Part shown: one piece after another, positions 1 to 8,401 of the stretch | Position numbering within the stretch: the stretch's first letter is position 1 | Layout of the letters: each line of letters starts with the position of its first letter | DNA from: Albimonas donghaensis | Lineage (GTDB): Bacteria > Pseudomonadota > Alphaproteobacteria > Rhodobacterales > Rhodobacteraceae | Assembly (NCBI RefSeq): GCF_900106695.1 | Contig: NZ_FNMZ01000004.1 | Coordinates: 124,001 to 188,000, forward strand | DNA length: 64,000 nucleotides | Reading direction: 5' to 3' | Notes under the pieces: generated by a model | Told to the model about the DNA's origin: nothing | Database searches by the model: none | Seen by the model: the letters and a program-made list of their open reading frames with translations, nothing else | Position numbers and translations under genes: made by a program

Positions 1-141
1 GCGGGCGGTGCGCTCGGCCCGGCGCGCGGCGCCGCCGCCGCCGCGGGCGCGCCGGCGGCCGGCGGGCGCCTCGCCGGACGCGGGGGCCGCCGCGGGGATC
101 TGGGTCTGGTCGGAATGGGAGAAACCGTCGCCGTCCGCCAT
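1..141 (-). CDS. Trimethylamine methyltransferase (MttB) family protein, N-terminal fragment
   Basis: Only the first 47 codons are in the window; the gene runs off the left edge. The ATG at 141 follows a strong AGGAGG ribosome site. The peptide opens [11 protein letters not shown] and then becomes the Arg/Gly/Ala-rich stretch [19 protein letters not shown]. That kind of leader is typical of MttB-like proteins in Rhodobacterales, just before the TIM-barrel methyltransferase domain. Family members move methyl groups from methylamines or betaines to a corrinoid protein, or in non-pyrrolysine versions act on quaternary amines. The catalytic part is not visible, so the assignment rests on the leader alone. 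It is transcribed divergently from guaA. Confidence 0.55.
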   Translation of the reverse strand, partial: MADGDGFSHSDQTQIPAAAPASGEAPAGRRRARGGGGAARRAERTAR

Positions 142-791
142 GGGAACCTCCTCGCGCGGGGATTCGGGTCACGCTCCGGCTCGCGGGGGCCGGAGGCGTG
201 GTTTCCCGCAACCTAGAGCGCGGCGCCGCGGCGCGCGCCACGAATGCGCCGCCCCCCCGCGCATCTGCGACATGGACGGGGCGCGAAGCGGGCCGAACGA
301 TCGGGGGAAGGCGGAAGAGCGGGGCGGCGTCGCGGGCCCCGGCGGTGGGACCGGTTCGCAGGCCGCGCGTCGACCGCGGCGCCGGTCGCGAGGTCTCGCC
401 CGCGCGGCCGCCATCGTGGCGCGCATGTCGCGGGCGCGGACGGCGCGGCCCGTCCCCTGCCCCGCCCGTGCTTCGCGCGCGGGAGAAACGCTTGCGGGGC
501 TCCGGGCGGCACGCGGCGCGCGAAGCGACGGGCCAGGCCGCCCCGGTCTTGAAGCGCCCGCGTCCCGCCAGGCGCCGCCGCACGCGCCCCCGCCGCAGCG
601 CCGCGCGGGCGCCGCGTCCCGACCCGCGCGACGGCCGACGCGCGGCTCCCGGCCCTGCCCCGCCCCGCCCCACGCCCCGCCCCGCGCCCGGCGCCGCGCC
701 CGGCGCCGCGCCAGTCCCGCCCCTGCGCCTTCCCGCCCCCTGCGCCCTCCCGCCCGCTTGCGCGCCCCGGCCCCGCGCAGTAGCAAGCGCC
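142..791. other. Long GC-rich intergenic region between the mttB-like gene and guaA
   Basis: No credible gene is seen in these 650 bp. Open frames here have no ribosome sites and are Arg/Pro/Ala-only, as expected from the base composition. Around 680-715 the 12-bp unit GCGCCCGGCGCC is repeated twice in a C/G-rich run. The stretch must hold the divergent promoters for the mttB-like gene and guaA, but no clear -35/-10 pair can be picked out. Confidence 0.5.
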
Positions 792-2354
792 ATGACCCAG
801 CCTGCGCATGACCTGATCCTCATCCTCGACTTCGGCTCCCAGGTGACGCAGCTGATCGCGCGTCGTCTTCGCGAGGCCGGCGTCTACTGCGAAATCCACC
901 CCTTCGACCGGCTCGACGCCGGGGCGCTGGCCGAAAAGGCGCCCAGGGGGATCATCCTCTCCGGGGGCCCCGCCTCGGTGCTGGATGAGGGCGCGCCCAG
1001 CGCGCCCGAAGCGATCTGGGGCCTCGGCGTCCCGATCCTCGGCATCTGCTACGGGCAGCAGACCATGGTCCGCCAGCTCGGCGGCCAGGTCGCCCCCCAT
1101 GACATCCGCGAATTCGGCCGCGCCCAGCTGACCATCGGCGACGCGCATCCCCTGTTCGAGGGGCTCGCCCCCGTCGGCGGGGCCGAGCAGGTGTGGATGT
1201 CCCATGGCGACTCGGTGGCCGAGCTGCCCGAGGGTTTCCATGTCATCGCCCTGTCTCCCGGCGCGCCCTATGCCGCCATCGCCGACGACGCGCGCCGCTT
1301 CTACGCCGTGCAGTTCCACCCCGAGGTCCACCACACCCCCTGCGGCGCCCGCATCCTGCGCAACTTCACGCATGAGATCTGCGGCCTGACCGGCGACTGG
1401 ACCATGGCCGCCTACCGCGCCGAGGCGGTGGAGAAGATCCGCGCCCAGGTCGGCGACGCCAAGGTGATCTGCGGCCTGTCCGGGGGCGTCGACAGCTCCG
1501 TCGCCGCGGTGCTGATCCACGAGGCCATCGGCGACCAGCTCACCTGCGTCTTCGTCGACACCGGCATGATGCGGATGGGCGAGGCCGAAGAGGTCGTGAC
1601 CCTGTTCCGCGACCACTACAACATCCCCCTGATCGCGGCGGATGAGAGCGACCGCTTCCTCGACGCGCTCGAAGGCGTCACCGATCCCGAGAAGAAGCGC
1701 AAGATCATCGGCGGCCTCTTCATCGACGTCTTCGACCACCACGCCTCGGCCACAGGCGGGGCGGATTTCCTGGCGCAGGGCACGCTCTACCCGGATGTGA
1801 TCGAGTCGGTGTCCGTCTCCGGCGGGCCGTCCGTGACCATCAAGAGCCACCACAATGTCGGCGGCCTGCCCGAGCGCATGAAGATGAAGCTGGTCGAGCC
1901 CCTGCGCGAGCTCTTCAAGGACGAAGTCCGGGCCCTGGGCCGCGAACTCGGCCTGCCGGAGGCCTTCGTCGGCCGCCACCCGTTCCCCGGCCCGGGCCTC
2001 GCCATCCGCTGCCCCGGCGAGATCACCCGCGACAAGCTGGAGATCCTGCGCAAGGCCGACGCCATCTACCTAGACCAGATCCGCAAGCACGGGCTCTACG
2101 ACGACATCTGGCAGGCCTTCGCGGTGCTGCTGCCGGTGAAGACCGTGGGTGTGATGGGCGACGGGCGCACCTATGAATATGTGCTGGCGCTGCGCGCGGT
2201 GACCTCGGTCGACGGGATGACGGCGGATTACTACCCGTTCCCGCATGACTTCCTGGGCGAGACCGCGACCCGCATCATCGGCGAGGTGAAGGGCGTCAAC
2301 CGGGTGGTCTACGACGTGACCTCGAAACCCCCGGGAACCATCGAGTGGGAGTGA
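792..2354 (+). CDS. guaA: GMP synthase (glutamine-hydrolysing)
   Basis: GuaA converts XMP to GMP using ATP and glutamine, the last step of guanine nucleotide synthesis. The 520-residue length is normal. The N-terminal class I amidotransferase domain opens [11 protein letters not shown] and has the nucleophile in [11 protein letters not shown] and the His/Glu of FHPEVHHT. It is followed by the ATP-pyrophosphatase P-loop LSGGVDSS and a GMP synthase C-terminal dimerisation domain ending in KPPGTIEWE. The reading frame is open far upstream, but the ATG at 792 gives the family's standard N-terminus ([17 protein letters not shown]). A terminator-like hairpin follows the stop, so it is probably transcribed alone. 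Confidence 0.97.
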   Translation: MTQPAHDLILILDFGSQVTQLIARRLREAGVYCEIHPFDRLDAGALAEKAPRGIILSGGPASVLDEGAPSAPEAIWGLGVPILGICYGQQTMVRQLGGQVAPHDIREFGRAQLTIGDAHPLFEGLAPVGGAEQVWMSHGDSVAELPEGFHVIALSPGAPYAAIADDARRFYAVQFHPEVHHTPCGARILRNFTHEICGLTGDWTMAAYRAEAVEKIRAQVGDAKVICGLSGGVDSSVAAVLIHEAIGDQLTCVFVDTGMMRMGEAEEVVTLFRDHYNIPLIAADESDRFLDALEGVTDPEKKRKIIGGLFIDVFDHHASATGGADFLAQGTLYPDVIESVSVSGGPSVTIKSHHNVGGLPERMKMKLVEPLRELFKDEVRALGRELGLPEAFVGRHPFPGPGLAIRCPGEITRDKLEILRKADAIYLDQIRKHGLYDDIWQAFAVLLPVKTVGVMGDGRTYEYVLALRAVTSVDGMTADYYPFPHDFLGETATRIIGEVKGVNRVVYDVTSKPPGTIEWE

Positions 2355-2379
2355 TCCTCACGCGCGACTCCGCAAGCTG

Positions 2380-2405
2380 AAGGCGCTCCTCCCCTGGGGC
2401 GCCTT
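2380..2405 (+). terminator. Probable Rho-independent terminator of guaA
   Basis: AAGGCGC (2380-2386) pairs with GCGCCTT (2399-2405) around a 12-nt loop and runs into TTT. It starts 25 bp after the guaA stop codon. The rest of 2406-2660 is GC-rich and shows no gene. Confidence 0.55.
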
Positions 2406-2675
2406 TCGCGTTTCGGGACGGGGCTCGCCGCCCGCGCCCGCCGTCACGCCCGCCGCCCGCGCCCGTCGCCACGCGCGCGCCGGGCGCAACGCCGCGCGGG
2501 CGCCCCCGGCCCCGCCCGCGCCACGGCGGTCGCGCGGCCCCGGGCCGTCCTCGCCCCGCCCCGGCCGCATCCGCCGGCCGCGGCCCCGCCTCCCCCCTCG
2601 CCAAGCCCCGACGCCTGCGCCAGACTGCGCGCCGAACGCCGCCTCGACGCGGCGACCCACAGGGAGGAGGACCCC

Positions 2676-3446
2676 ATGGATCTGAACCTGCGCGGCAAGA
2701 CCGCGATGATCACCGGCGCGTCCAAGGGCATCGGTCTCGCCACCGCCGAGGCGCTGGCCGAGGAAGGCGCGGATGTCTGGCTCGCCGCCCGCTCCGCCGA
2801 TCAGCTCGAAGCGAACTGCGCCGATCTCGCGGCCCGCTTCGGGGTGAAGGCCACGCCCTGCCCCGCCGATATCCGCAACCCGCAGGACCTGGCCCGGCTG
2901 GCCGCCATCGCCGAGGGGCTGGACATCCTGGTCAACAACGCCGGCGACATCCCCGCCGGCCGCATCGACGTGGTGGACGAGGAGACCTGGCGCCATGCCT
3001 GGGAGCTGAAGGTGTTCGGCTACATCAACCTCTGCCGCCCGGTCTTCGGGGCGATGAAGGCGCGGGGCGCGGGGGTGATCGTCAACATCATCGGCGCGGC
3101 CGGGGAGACCTTCCCCGCCGGCTATATCGCGGGGGCGGCGGGCAACGCCTCGCTGATGGGCTTCACGCGGGCGCTGGGGTCGAACTCCCTGCATTCCGGC
3201 GTGCGGGTGGTGGCGATCAACCCCGGCCCGGTGGAGACCGACCGCATGATCACCCAGGCCCGGCAGCGCGCGACCGACCAGTTCGGCGATCCGGAGCGGT
3301 GGCGGGATATGCTCAAGGGCATGCCGCTGGACCGGGCCGCGAAACCGCGGGAGATCGCGGACATGGCGGCGTTCCTCGCCTCCGAGCGGTCAGGCTACAC
3401 CACCGGCACGGTGATCACCATCAATGGCGGCGGCGCCCCCGCCTGA
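2676..3446 (+). CDS. SDR-family oxidoreductase lacking the usual catalytic lysine
   Basis: This 256-residue short-chain dehydrogenase/reductase has a normal Rossmann start (TGASKGIG, residues about 12-19) and the structural NNAG motif. The substrate is unknown; ligand-binding neighbours are absent. The active-site region reads GYIAGAAGN, so the tyrosine is present, but the lysine four residues later (YxxxK) is alanine. A subfamily with YIAGxxGN is common in proteobacteria and is often labelled 3-oxoacyl-ACP reductase without proof. An excellent ribosome site (AGGGAGGAGG, 2661-2670) fixes the start. It converges on another SDR gene across 260 bp, but the two are too different to be a recent duplicate. 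The specific reaction cannot be told. Confidence 0.85.
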   Translation: MDLNLRGKTAMITGASKGIGLATAEALAEEGADVWLAARSADQLEANCADLAARFGVKATPCPADIRNPQDLARLAAIAEGLDILVNNAGDIPAGRIDVVDEETWRHAWELKVFGYINLCRPVFGAMKARGAGVIVNIIGAAGETFPAGYIAGAAGNASLMGFTRALGSNSLHSGVRVVAINPGPVETDRMITQARQRATDQFGDPERWRDMLKGMPLDRAAKPREIADMAAFLASERSGYTTGTVITINGGGAPA

Positions 3447-3706
3447 CCCTGAGGAAGCCGCGCGGGAGCCGTCCCGCCCGGCCGCGCCCGGGCGCCCGCG
3501 CGGCGTTGCGACGGGGGCGCCTGGCGGGACCGTCTCCCCGCTCCGCAGGGGCCGCGCGGGGACATGGCGAGATCGCGCGAGATCGGGCGAGGTCAGGCGC
3601 GGTCGGAGGCGGCGAAGAAACCTCCCCGCCCTCGTCCCCCGCGACCCGCCGCGCGGGCGCCCCGGCGCGGCCTGGCGCGCGGGACGTCGCGCGGCGCCCC
3701 CCGCCC

Positions 3707-4516
3707 TCAGCCCGACACCACGATGCCGCCGTCGAGCGCGATCACCTGCCCCGTGACGTAGGACGACGCCTTCGAGGCGAGGAAGATCGCCAGCCCCGCC
3801 GCGTCCTGCGGGCTGCCCACGCGCCCCGACGGGTTCCGCGCGCCCACCGCGCCCCAGTCCACGCCCTCGGTCTCGCCGCCGAAACCCACGCCCGTCGACA
3901 GCATCCAGGTCGGGAACGGCCCCGGCGCGATGGCGTTTACCCGGATATGCTCGCCCGCCAGATGCGAGGCGAAGACCCGCGTCATGTAGTGGATCGCCGC
4001 CTTGGCCGGCCCGTAGGAGAGGTTGTCCATCGACGGCGTCCGGATCCCGTCGATCGAGCCGATATTGATCACCCGCGCCGGCGCCTCCGGGCTCGCCGCC
4101 GCGCGCAACTGGGGCAGCAGCGCCTGGGTCAGGAAGAACGGCCCCTTGGCGTTGGTGTCCATGACCTTGTCCCAGCCGACTTCGGGGAACTCGCCCAGCT
4201 TCGCCCCCCAGGCGGCGCCGGCGTTGTTGACCAGGATGTCCAGCTTCGGCTCGCGCGCCGCGATCTCGCGGGCCAGCGTCTCCACCCCCGCCATGCCCGA
4301 GAGGTCCGAGGGGATGGCGATGCACTCGCCGTCATAGGTCTCGGAAAGCCGGGCCGCGGTCGCCTCGCACACGGCCGCCTTGCGCGAGGAGATATAGACC
4401 TTGGCCCCCGCCGAGAGGTAGCCGGCCGCGATCATCTCGCCGATCCCGCGCGAGCCGCCGGTGACGAGCGCGACGCGCCCCTTGATGGAGAACAGGTCGG
4501 AGAAATCGATGGACAT
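3707..4516 (-). CDS. SDR-family oxidoreductase (classical type)
   Basis: A 269-residue classical short-chain dehydrogenase. It shows the nucleotide motif TGGSRGIG near residue 20, NNAG near 100, the catalytic serine in NIGSIDG, and an intact YxxxK (YGPAK). The NADP-favouring basic residues SSRK follow beta-2. An in-frame ATG exists at 4666, but the 50-residue extension is Arg/Pro-rich and out of character, so the ATG at 4516 (MSIDFSDLF) is chosen. It resembles gluconate 5-dehydrogenase or 3-oxoacyl reductase-like SDRs; the substrate is unknown. Confidence 0.88.
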   Translation of the reverse strand: MSIDFSDLFSIKGRVALVTGGSRGIGEMIAAGYLSAGAKVYISSRKAAVCEATAARLSETYDGECIAIPSDLSGMAGVETLAREIAAREPKLDILVNNAGAAWGAKLGEFPEVGWDKVMDTNAKGPFFLTQALLPQLRAAASPEAPARVINIGSIDGIRTPSMDNLSYGPAKAAIHYMTRVFASHLAGEHIRVNAIAPGPFPTWMLSTGVGFGGETEGVDWGAVGARNPSGRVGSPQDAAGLAIFLASKASSYVTGQVIALDGGIVVSG

Positions 4517-4834
4517 GAGGGGCCTCCCACAGCGTCTGCCGCAGCGTTTGCGCGCTTCGCGTTTCACGGGGCTCCGGGGGCCGGCGCGCGGCGGTCGCTT
4601 CCGGGCCTCAACGAGGCCGGGGCCGGACCGACGCGCGGCCCACGGGGCCGGGGCCGATCCTGTCATTCGTCAGTCCGCTTGAAAACACCTCGCGCCGCGG
4701 GGCGCGGGCGACGCCCTCGCGAGGCCGCAACGCCCCCCCGCGCCGGGCGCCGCAAGGTTCCCTGAAAAACCTGCGAGAAATCCGTCCCATCCCTCTTGCG
4801 TCCCCCCGAGCCGCAGGCTACCTAGCGCCCCGTC
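4517..4834. other. Intergenic region between the SDR gene and tRNA-Lys
   Basis: The 318 bp hold no credible gene. They should carry the SDR promoter (minus strand) and the tRNA promoter (plus strand). No convincing hairpin or repeat is seen. Confidence 0.5.
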
Positions 4835-4910
<76 letters not shown>

Positions 4911-4934
4911 TTATCAAGCACTTGGCGTGCGCAC

Positions 4935-4979
4935 CGTCCGACTGTCCGAGGCCGTCCGAGTCGGACGGAATTCGGACGG
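4935..4979. repeat. Cluster of TCCGA/TCGGA motifs with a perfect palindrome
   Basis: Just downstream of the tRNA, TCCGA occurs three times and TCGGA twice within 45 bp. At 4952-4968, CCGTCCGA-G-TCGGACGG is a perfect 8-bp inverted repeat around one base. It could be integrase arm-type sites, a processing hairpin or the scar of an element end. The sequence does not decide. Confidence 0.5.
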
Positions 4980-4985
4980 CGAGAC

Positions 4986-5020
4986 TGAAAACGGCCTCCC
5001 GCTTTGGGAGGCCGTTTTCA
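4986..5020 (+). terminator. Strong, probably bidirectional terminator after tRNA-Lys
   Basis: TGAAAACGGCCTCCC (4986-5000) and GGGAGGCCGTTTTCA (5006-5020) form a perfect 15-bp stem with a 5-nt loop. A-rich sequence before and T-rich sequence after make it work on both strands. It also separates the tRNA from the truncated IS that points toward it. Confidence 0.8.
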
Positions 5021-5070
5021 TTTGGTTGGCGCTTCGATGGCTTTCCTGCGCACGCTTGGCGACCCGCGCC

Positions 5071-5516
5071 AGGCATTCCCGGGTGAAGTCGTCGACGACC
5101 GCCAGAACGCGGAACCGCCGCCCGCCGGTGAACGCGTCGGAGACGAAGTCCAGCGACCATCTCCGGTTCGGCCGATCCGGGATCTCCAGCGGCCGCCGCG
5201 TTCCCAGAGCCCGCTTGCGGCCGTCGCGGCGCTTCACCTGCAGCTTCTCCTCGGCGTAGAGCCGCCTCGGCTTCTTGACGTTCATCCTGACGCCCTGCCG
5301 TTCGAGCATGACGTGGACGCGCCTGCAGCCGAAGCGTCGGCGCTCGGCCGCGACCTCCCGGATCTTCGCGCGCAGCTCGGCGTCGTCGCCGCGCCGGCCG
5401 ACATACCGGATCGACGATCGATCCACGGCGAGAACGGCGCACGCCCGACGCCGGCTCGCCCCGTGCGTCCCGCACAGATGCGCCACCGCCGCCCTCTTCG
5501 CATCGGGCTTCACCAT
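5071..5516 (-). pseudogene. IS3-family transposase OrfB, 3'-truncated
   Basis: The frame opens at the ATG at 5516, overlapping the orfA stop, as in IS3 elements that make OrfAB by frameshifting. The HTH_21-type region (RSSIRYVGRR to RRLYAEEKLQV) and the start of the DDE integrase core are present. WSLDFVSD carries the first aspartate and VVDDFTRECLA the second. After ECLA the sequence leaves the family and the frame runs on to a stop at 4914. The third catalytic acidic residue is lost, so it is inactive. Confidence 0.85.
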
Positions 5517-5776
5517 TTCTTTGCCGCCACGTCCTTCAACATGGCGTTGTCGAGCATCGCGTCCGCCAGCAGCCGCTTCAACCGGGCGTTCTCGTCCTCC
5601 AAAGCCTTCAACCGCCTGGCGTCGGACACCTCCAGGCCGCCGAACCGCGCCTTCCATTTGCAGAACGTCGCCGAGCTGATCCTGTGGCGGCGGCAGACAT
5701 CCGCCGTCGCCACGCCGCTCTCCTGCTCCTTCAGGATCGCGATGACCTGCTCCTCGCTGAACCTTGATCGCTTCAT
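5510..5776 (-). CDS. IS3-family transposase OrfA
   Basis: Complete 88-residue OrfA: a helix-turn-helix (MKRSRFSEEQVIAILKEQE ... VCRRHRISSATFCKWKARFGG) followed by a leucine-zipper-like coiled coil (LKALEDENARLKRLLADAMLD). In intact elements it binds the ends and partners OrfB. The A-rich AAGAAATGG at its 3' end could be part of the frameshift region. Its partner is truncated, so it is a remnant. Confidence 0.92.
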   Translation of the reverse strand: MKRSRFSEEQVIAILKEQESGVATADVCRRHRISSATFCKWKARFGGLEVSDARRLKALEDENARLKRLLADAMLDNAMLKDVAAKKW

Positions 5777-5837
5777 CGTCCGTCGCCTTCGTCACGACGG
5801 AACCTACCTCGGGATGGAGGAAAATCAGGGTCTCAGG

Positions 5838-6262
5838 TCAAAGGCTACGACGCCGGGAAACGCATCCATGGGCGCAAGCGGCATATCCTGACCGATACCG
5901 ATGGCCGCCTGCTGGGAGTCGAGGTCCATTCCGCCGACGTTCAGGATCGCGACGGCGCGAAAGGCATGCCGAAACGGTGGCGGCGCGGCCACCCCTTCGT
6001 CGGGCGGGTCTACGCAGACGGCGGCTATACCGGACGCCTCATCGCCTGGGTGCGGACGAACGCCCATGTCGCGCTGGAGATCGTGAGGCGGCCGCGCGGC
6101 GCGACCGGGTTCGTCGTGATCCGGCGTCGCCGGGTGGTCGAGCGCACCTCCGCATGGATCACGAAGCACCGACGGCTGGTCCGAGACCACGAGCAGCTCA
6201 ACCGCGTCGCCGAAGCTCTGATCATCATTGCGGCTATCGCAACCCTCGTCAGGAGGCGGTGA
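5838..6262 (+). pseudogene. IS5-family transposase, C-terminal half only
   Basis: The frame begins abruptly at VKGYDAGKRIHGRKRH, which in full IS5-family transposases lies in the middle of the protein, and runs to a normal end (LIIIAAIATLVRRR). YADGGYTG carries the second catalytic aspartate and RRVVERTSAW the glutamate; the first aspartate and the N-terminal half are gone. The join with the IS3 end at about 5840 suggests that the IS3 element inserted into this gene and later deletion removed the left part. Confidence 0.85.
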
Positions 6263-6359
6263 ATGGCCCTCTCAAACGCACTATGAATGAGCAACACGAT
6301 CCGAAATGGAGCCGTTCGCTGGATGGAACGCATGTTGCCCGGATATGGAAAACACCGCT

Positions 6360-7262
6360 TCACGGTCCCAAATTCGGCGCCTGCGCCATCTTCTGCTTGA
6401 TGAACGACCTGAACTGCCGGACCCTAAGCGGCTCGATCCCGCCGGGCGGGCGCATGAAGTGAATGTTCCACTCCGGCACTATAGTATAGCCGTCCAGGAC
6501 AGATACCAGTTCACCACTCTTGAGGTGCTCGGCGACTTCCCATGTGCATTTGCGCGCGATGCCGAAGCCGGCGAGGGCAGCCTCGGTAACACCCTCCGCA
6601 AGGTTGGTGACGAAACGCCCCGAGACTTTGACGGCGTCCTCCTCTCCATGAGGCCCTTTGAATTTCCAGTTCTGCAATGCGTCGCGAATTACGCAGTCAA
6701 AATGAACCAGATCCCGTGGCGTTTTCGGCGCGCCCATCGCGTTCAGGTAGTCTGGAGCCGCAACCAGAATACGCGGACATGAACTCAGCTTTTGCGCCTT
6801 GAGGCTCGAATTTTCCAGAGCACCCATCCGGATAGCGCAATCGAACCCGTTGTCCACGATGTCAAAAACCGTATCGCTGAGGTGGAGTTGCACCGTCAAA
6901 GCCGGATGCATCGACAAGAATTCCGTCACAAATGGCGCAATGTATTTCCGCCCGAATGAGGCGGGTCCAGCCAATCGCAAAGTGCCCCGCAAGACTTGAT
7001 CTGCACCACTTACGTCAAGCATGGCGTCCTGCACGGTCTCGAAAATCCGCTCCGCATGTTTCAGCAACCGCTCGCCTTCAAGCGTCACGCTGACGCTTCT
7101 GGTTGTGCGGTGCAAAAGCTGCGCCCCCACCTCGGATTCGAGCGCCTGAATGCGTTGGGTCGCGCTCGTCGGCGACAAACCGAACTCCGCGCCGGCCTTG
7201 CCGATGGCCCCCAGGCGCGCTGCCCGAACGAACAATTCCAGCAATCTCAGATCGTTAATCAT
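6360..7262 (-). CDS. LysR-family transcriptional regulator
   Basis: Standard 300-residue LysR protein. The winged HTH is in residues 1-60 ([21 protein letters not shown], then [31 protein letters not shown]), followed by a two-lobed periplasmic-binding-like effector domain. It sits head to head with the cupin-protein gene across 114 bp, the classic LysR arrangement, and probably controls that gene and itself. Base composition is visibly lower in GC than the chromosome on either side, and codon use is more relaxed. With the flanking IS and integrase remnants this points to transfer. The effector is unknown. Confidence 0.93.
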   Translation of the reverse strand: MINDLRLLELFVRAARLGAIGKAGAEFGLSPTSATQRIQALESEVGAQLLHRTTRSVSVTLEGERLLKHAERIFETVQDAMLDVSGADQVLRGTLRLAGPASFGRKYIAPFVTEFLSMHPALTVQLHLSDTVFDIVDNGFDCAIRMGALENSSLKAQKLSSCPRILVAAPDYLNAMGAPKTPRDLVHFDCVIRDALQNWKFKGPHGEEDAVKVSGRFVTNLAEGVTEAALAGFGIARKCTWEVAEHLKSGELVSVLDGYTIVPEWNIHFMRPPGGIEPLRVRQFRSFIKQKMAQAPNLGP

Positions 7263-7376
7263 TATTTGTCACGGCCAAATAGTCTATTTACTTTTGACAC
7301 CATTATCATCCCTCAGGCCCATAGTATCTCACGCCATGCAACCCGCCAAGACGCTCTGTCCACGAGAGTATATGAC
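7263..7376. promoter_or_regulatory. Divergent LysR/cupin promoter region
   Basis: This AT-richer 114-bp stretch lies between the two start codons. On the plus strand a TTGACA (7294-7299) is a good -35 candidate, with AT-rich ATAGTAT (7321-7327) downstream, but the spacing (21 bp) is too long to be sure. LysR sites (T-N11-A) are expected here; none is convincingly unique. Confidence 0.4.
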
Positions 7377-8225
7377 ATGATGAAACACGCCCTTCTGCCC
7401 TTGGCCGCCATAGCCCTGTCGCTCAGCGCACAGCAATCCGTCGCGCAAGAAGCCAACGAGATCGTGAAGTTTTCGGATGTAACTTATCAGCCGCTCAACC
7501 CAGCGCGCGGGGACGCAAGCCCGCAGGCCGGTGTGCTGTGGGGGGACATCAGCAAAGACGTTCCAACCGGCGCCATCATCAAGTTCGGAGAGAACTTTTC
7601 TTCTCCGCCCCATATTCACAATATCACCTATCGGGGCATCGTTATCGAAGGCGCTGTCCACAATGACGATCCCGATGCCGCTGATATGTGGATGGGGCCG
7701 GGCTCTTTCTGGTCACAGCCAGCGGGTGAGCCACACATCACCTCCGCAGCGGCAGAGGGCGGCGCTACAATCTTTCTGGAAATTCTTGAAGGTCCTTATC
7801 TGGTCCAGCCGACCGACGAGGCTTTCGATAACCACGAACTTCCGGTGAACTTGGATTCAAGCAACGTTGTCTGGCTAAGCACGGATGATGTGACATGGAT
7901 CGATCAGCCGGCGGCCAAGGACAACACCGCCGCCCCGCAGCTCGCCTATCTTTGGGGAGAGACCCGCGCGACGAACGCAACCTTCCTGAAAATTCCGGCA
8001 GGAACCTCTGGCACGCTTGAAAGCAATGCCGGGTTGCTCCGGGCCGTTACGATCTCTGGGAAAACTGACCTGACAATCCTGGAGGGCCCCACAGAAAACG
8101 CGTTGGTTCCCGGCAGCTATTTTGGCTCGGAAACGGGCGGAACATACGATCTGTCTTGCCTCCCCGAGGCTGACTGCATGCTGTATGTGCGGGCGGAAGG
8201 CAAATACACTTTCACGGGGAAGTGA
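7377..8225 (+). CDS. Exported cupin-like protein (DUF4437 family)
   Basis: 282 residues with a clear signal peptide ([24 protein letters not shown], cut likely after the second AQ), so it is periplasmic. Two cupin-like halves follow. The first has [22 protein letters not shown] and [19 protein letters not shown], with histidines placed to bind a metal. The second ([20 protein letters not shown] ... GKYTF) lacks most histidines. DUF4437 proteins resemble the cupin half of ChrR-type sensors; no enzyme activity is established. Starts at 7377 or 7380 are equivalent. Low GC like the LysR gene; the two make one imported unit. Confidence 0.85.
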   Translation: MMKHALLPLAAIALSLSAQQSVAQEANEIVKFSDVTYQPLNPARGDASPQAGVLWGDISKDVPTGAIIKFGENFSSPPHIHNITYRGIVIEGAVHNDDPDAADMWMGPGSFWSQPAGEPHITSAAAEGGATIFLEILEGPYLVQPTDEAFDNHELPVNLDSSNVVWLSTDDVTWIDQPAAKDNTAAPQLAYLWGETRATNATFLKIPAGTSGTLESNAGLLRAVTISGKTDLTILEGPTENALVPGSYFGSETGGTYDLSCLPEADCMLYVRAEGKYTFTGK

Positions 8226-8234
8226 TTGCAGTGG

Positions 8235-8281
8235 CGCGGTCGCTTGAAATCTGGATGCGATTCCTCGTTCAAGCGACCGCG
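8235..8281. repeat. 14-bp inverted repeat, possible terminator of the cupin gene
   Basis: CGCGGTCGCTTGAA (8235-8248) and TTCAAGCGACCGCG (8268-8281) are perfect inverted copies separated by 19 bp, starting 10 bp after the stop codon. There is no T-tract, so it may be a weak terminator or the end of a mobile element. Confidence 0.5.
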
Positions 8282-8401
8282 GCCCATTGGAAAAGGAGAT
8301 ACCGAGCTCCTGTCTCTTTCCTCCCCCGCTTCCCGAAGTTGAACAAATCGGCACGCGGGCATGACACCTTTTTTGCAGATATTACTTCAGACACCAAAGC
8401 C

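Larger units (their letters stand above)
5071..5840 (-). mobile_element. Truncated IS3-family element (orfA intact, orfB cut)
   Basis: A two-gene IS3-type element (IS407-like by orfA sequence) lies on the minus strand. Its upstream end may be at 5840, where the minus strand reads TGACCTGAGACCC; the TG start and the abrupt change to IS5-type coding sequence at 5838-5842 support this. The other end is missing: orfB similarity stops near 5071, about 50 bp from the tRNA terminator. The element cannot move by itself. The terminal repeat assignment is an inference because only one end survives. Confidence 0.75.

Noticed and set aside
198-791. Extending guaA upstream to 198 because the frame is open
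   Set aside because: The added 198 residues are Arg/Pro/Ala low-complexity sequence and the family N-terminus begins at 792.
142-791. A purine riboswitch before guaA
   Set aside because: No purine aptamer core or suitable three-way junction could be found in the sequence.
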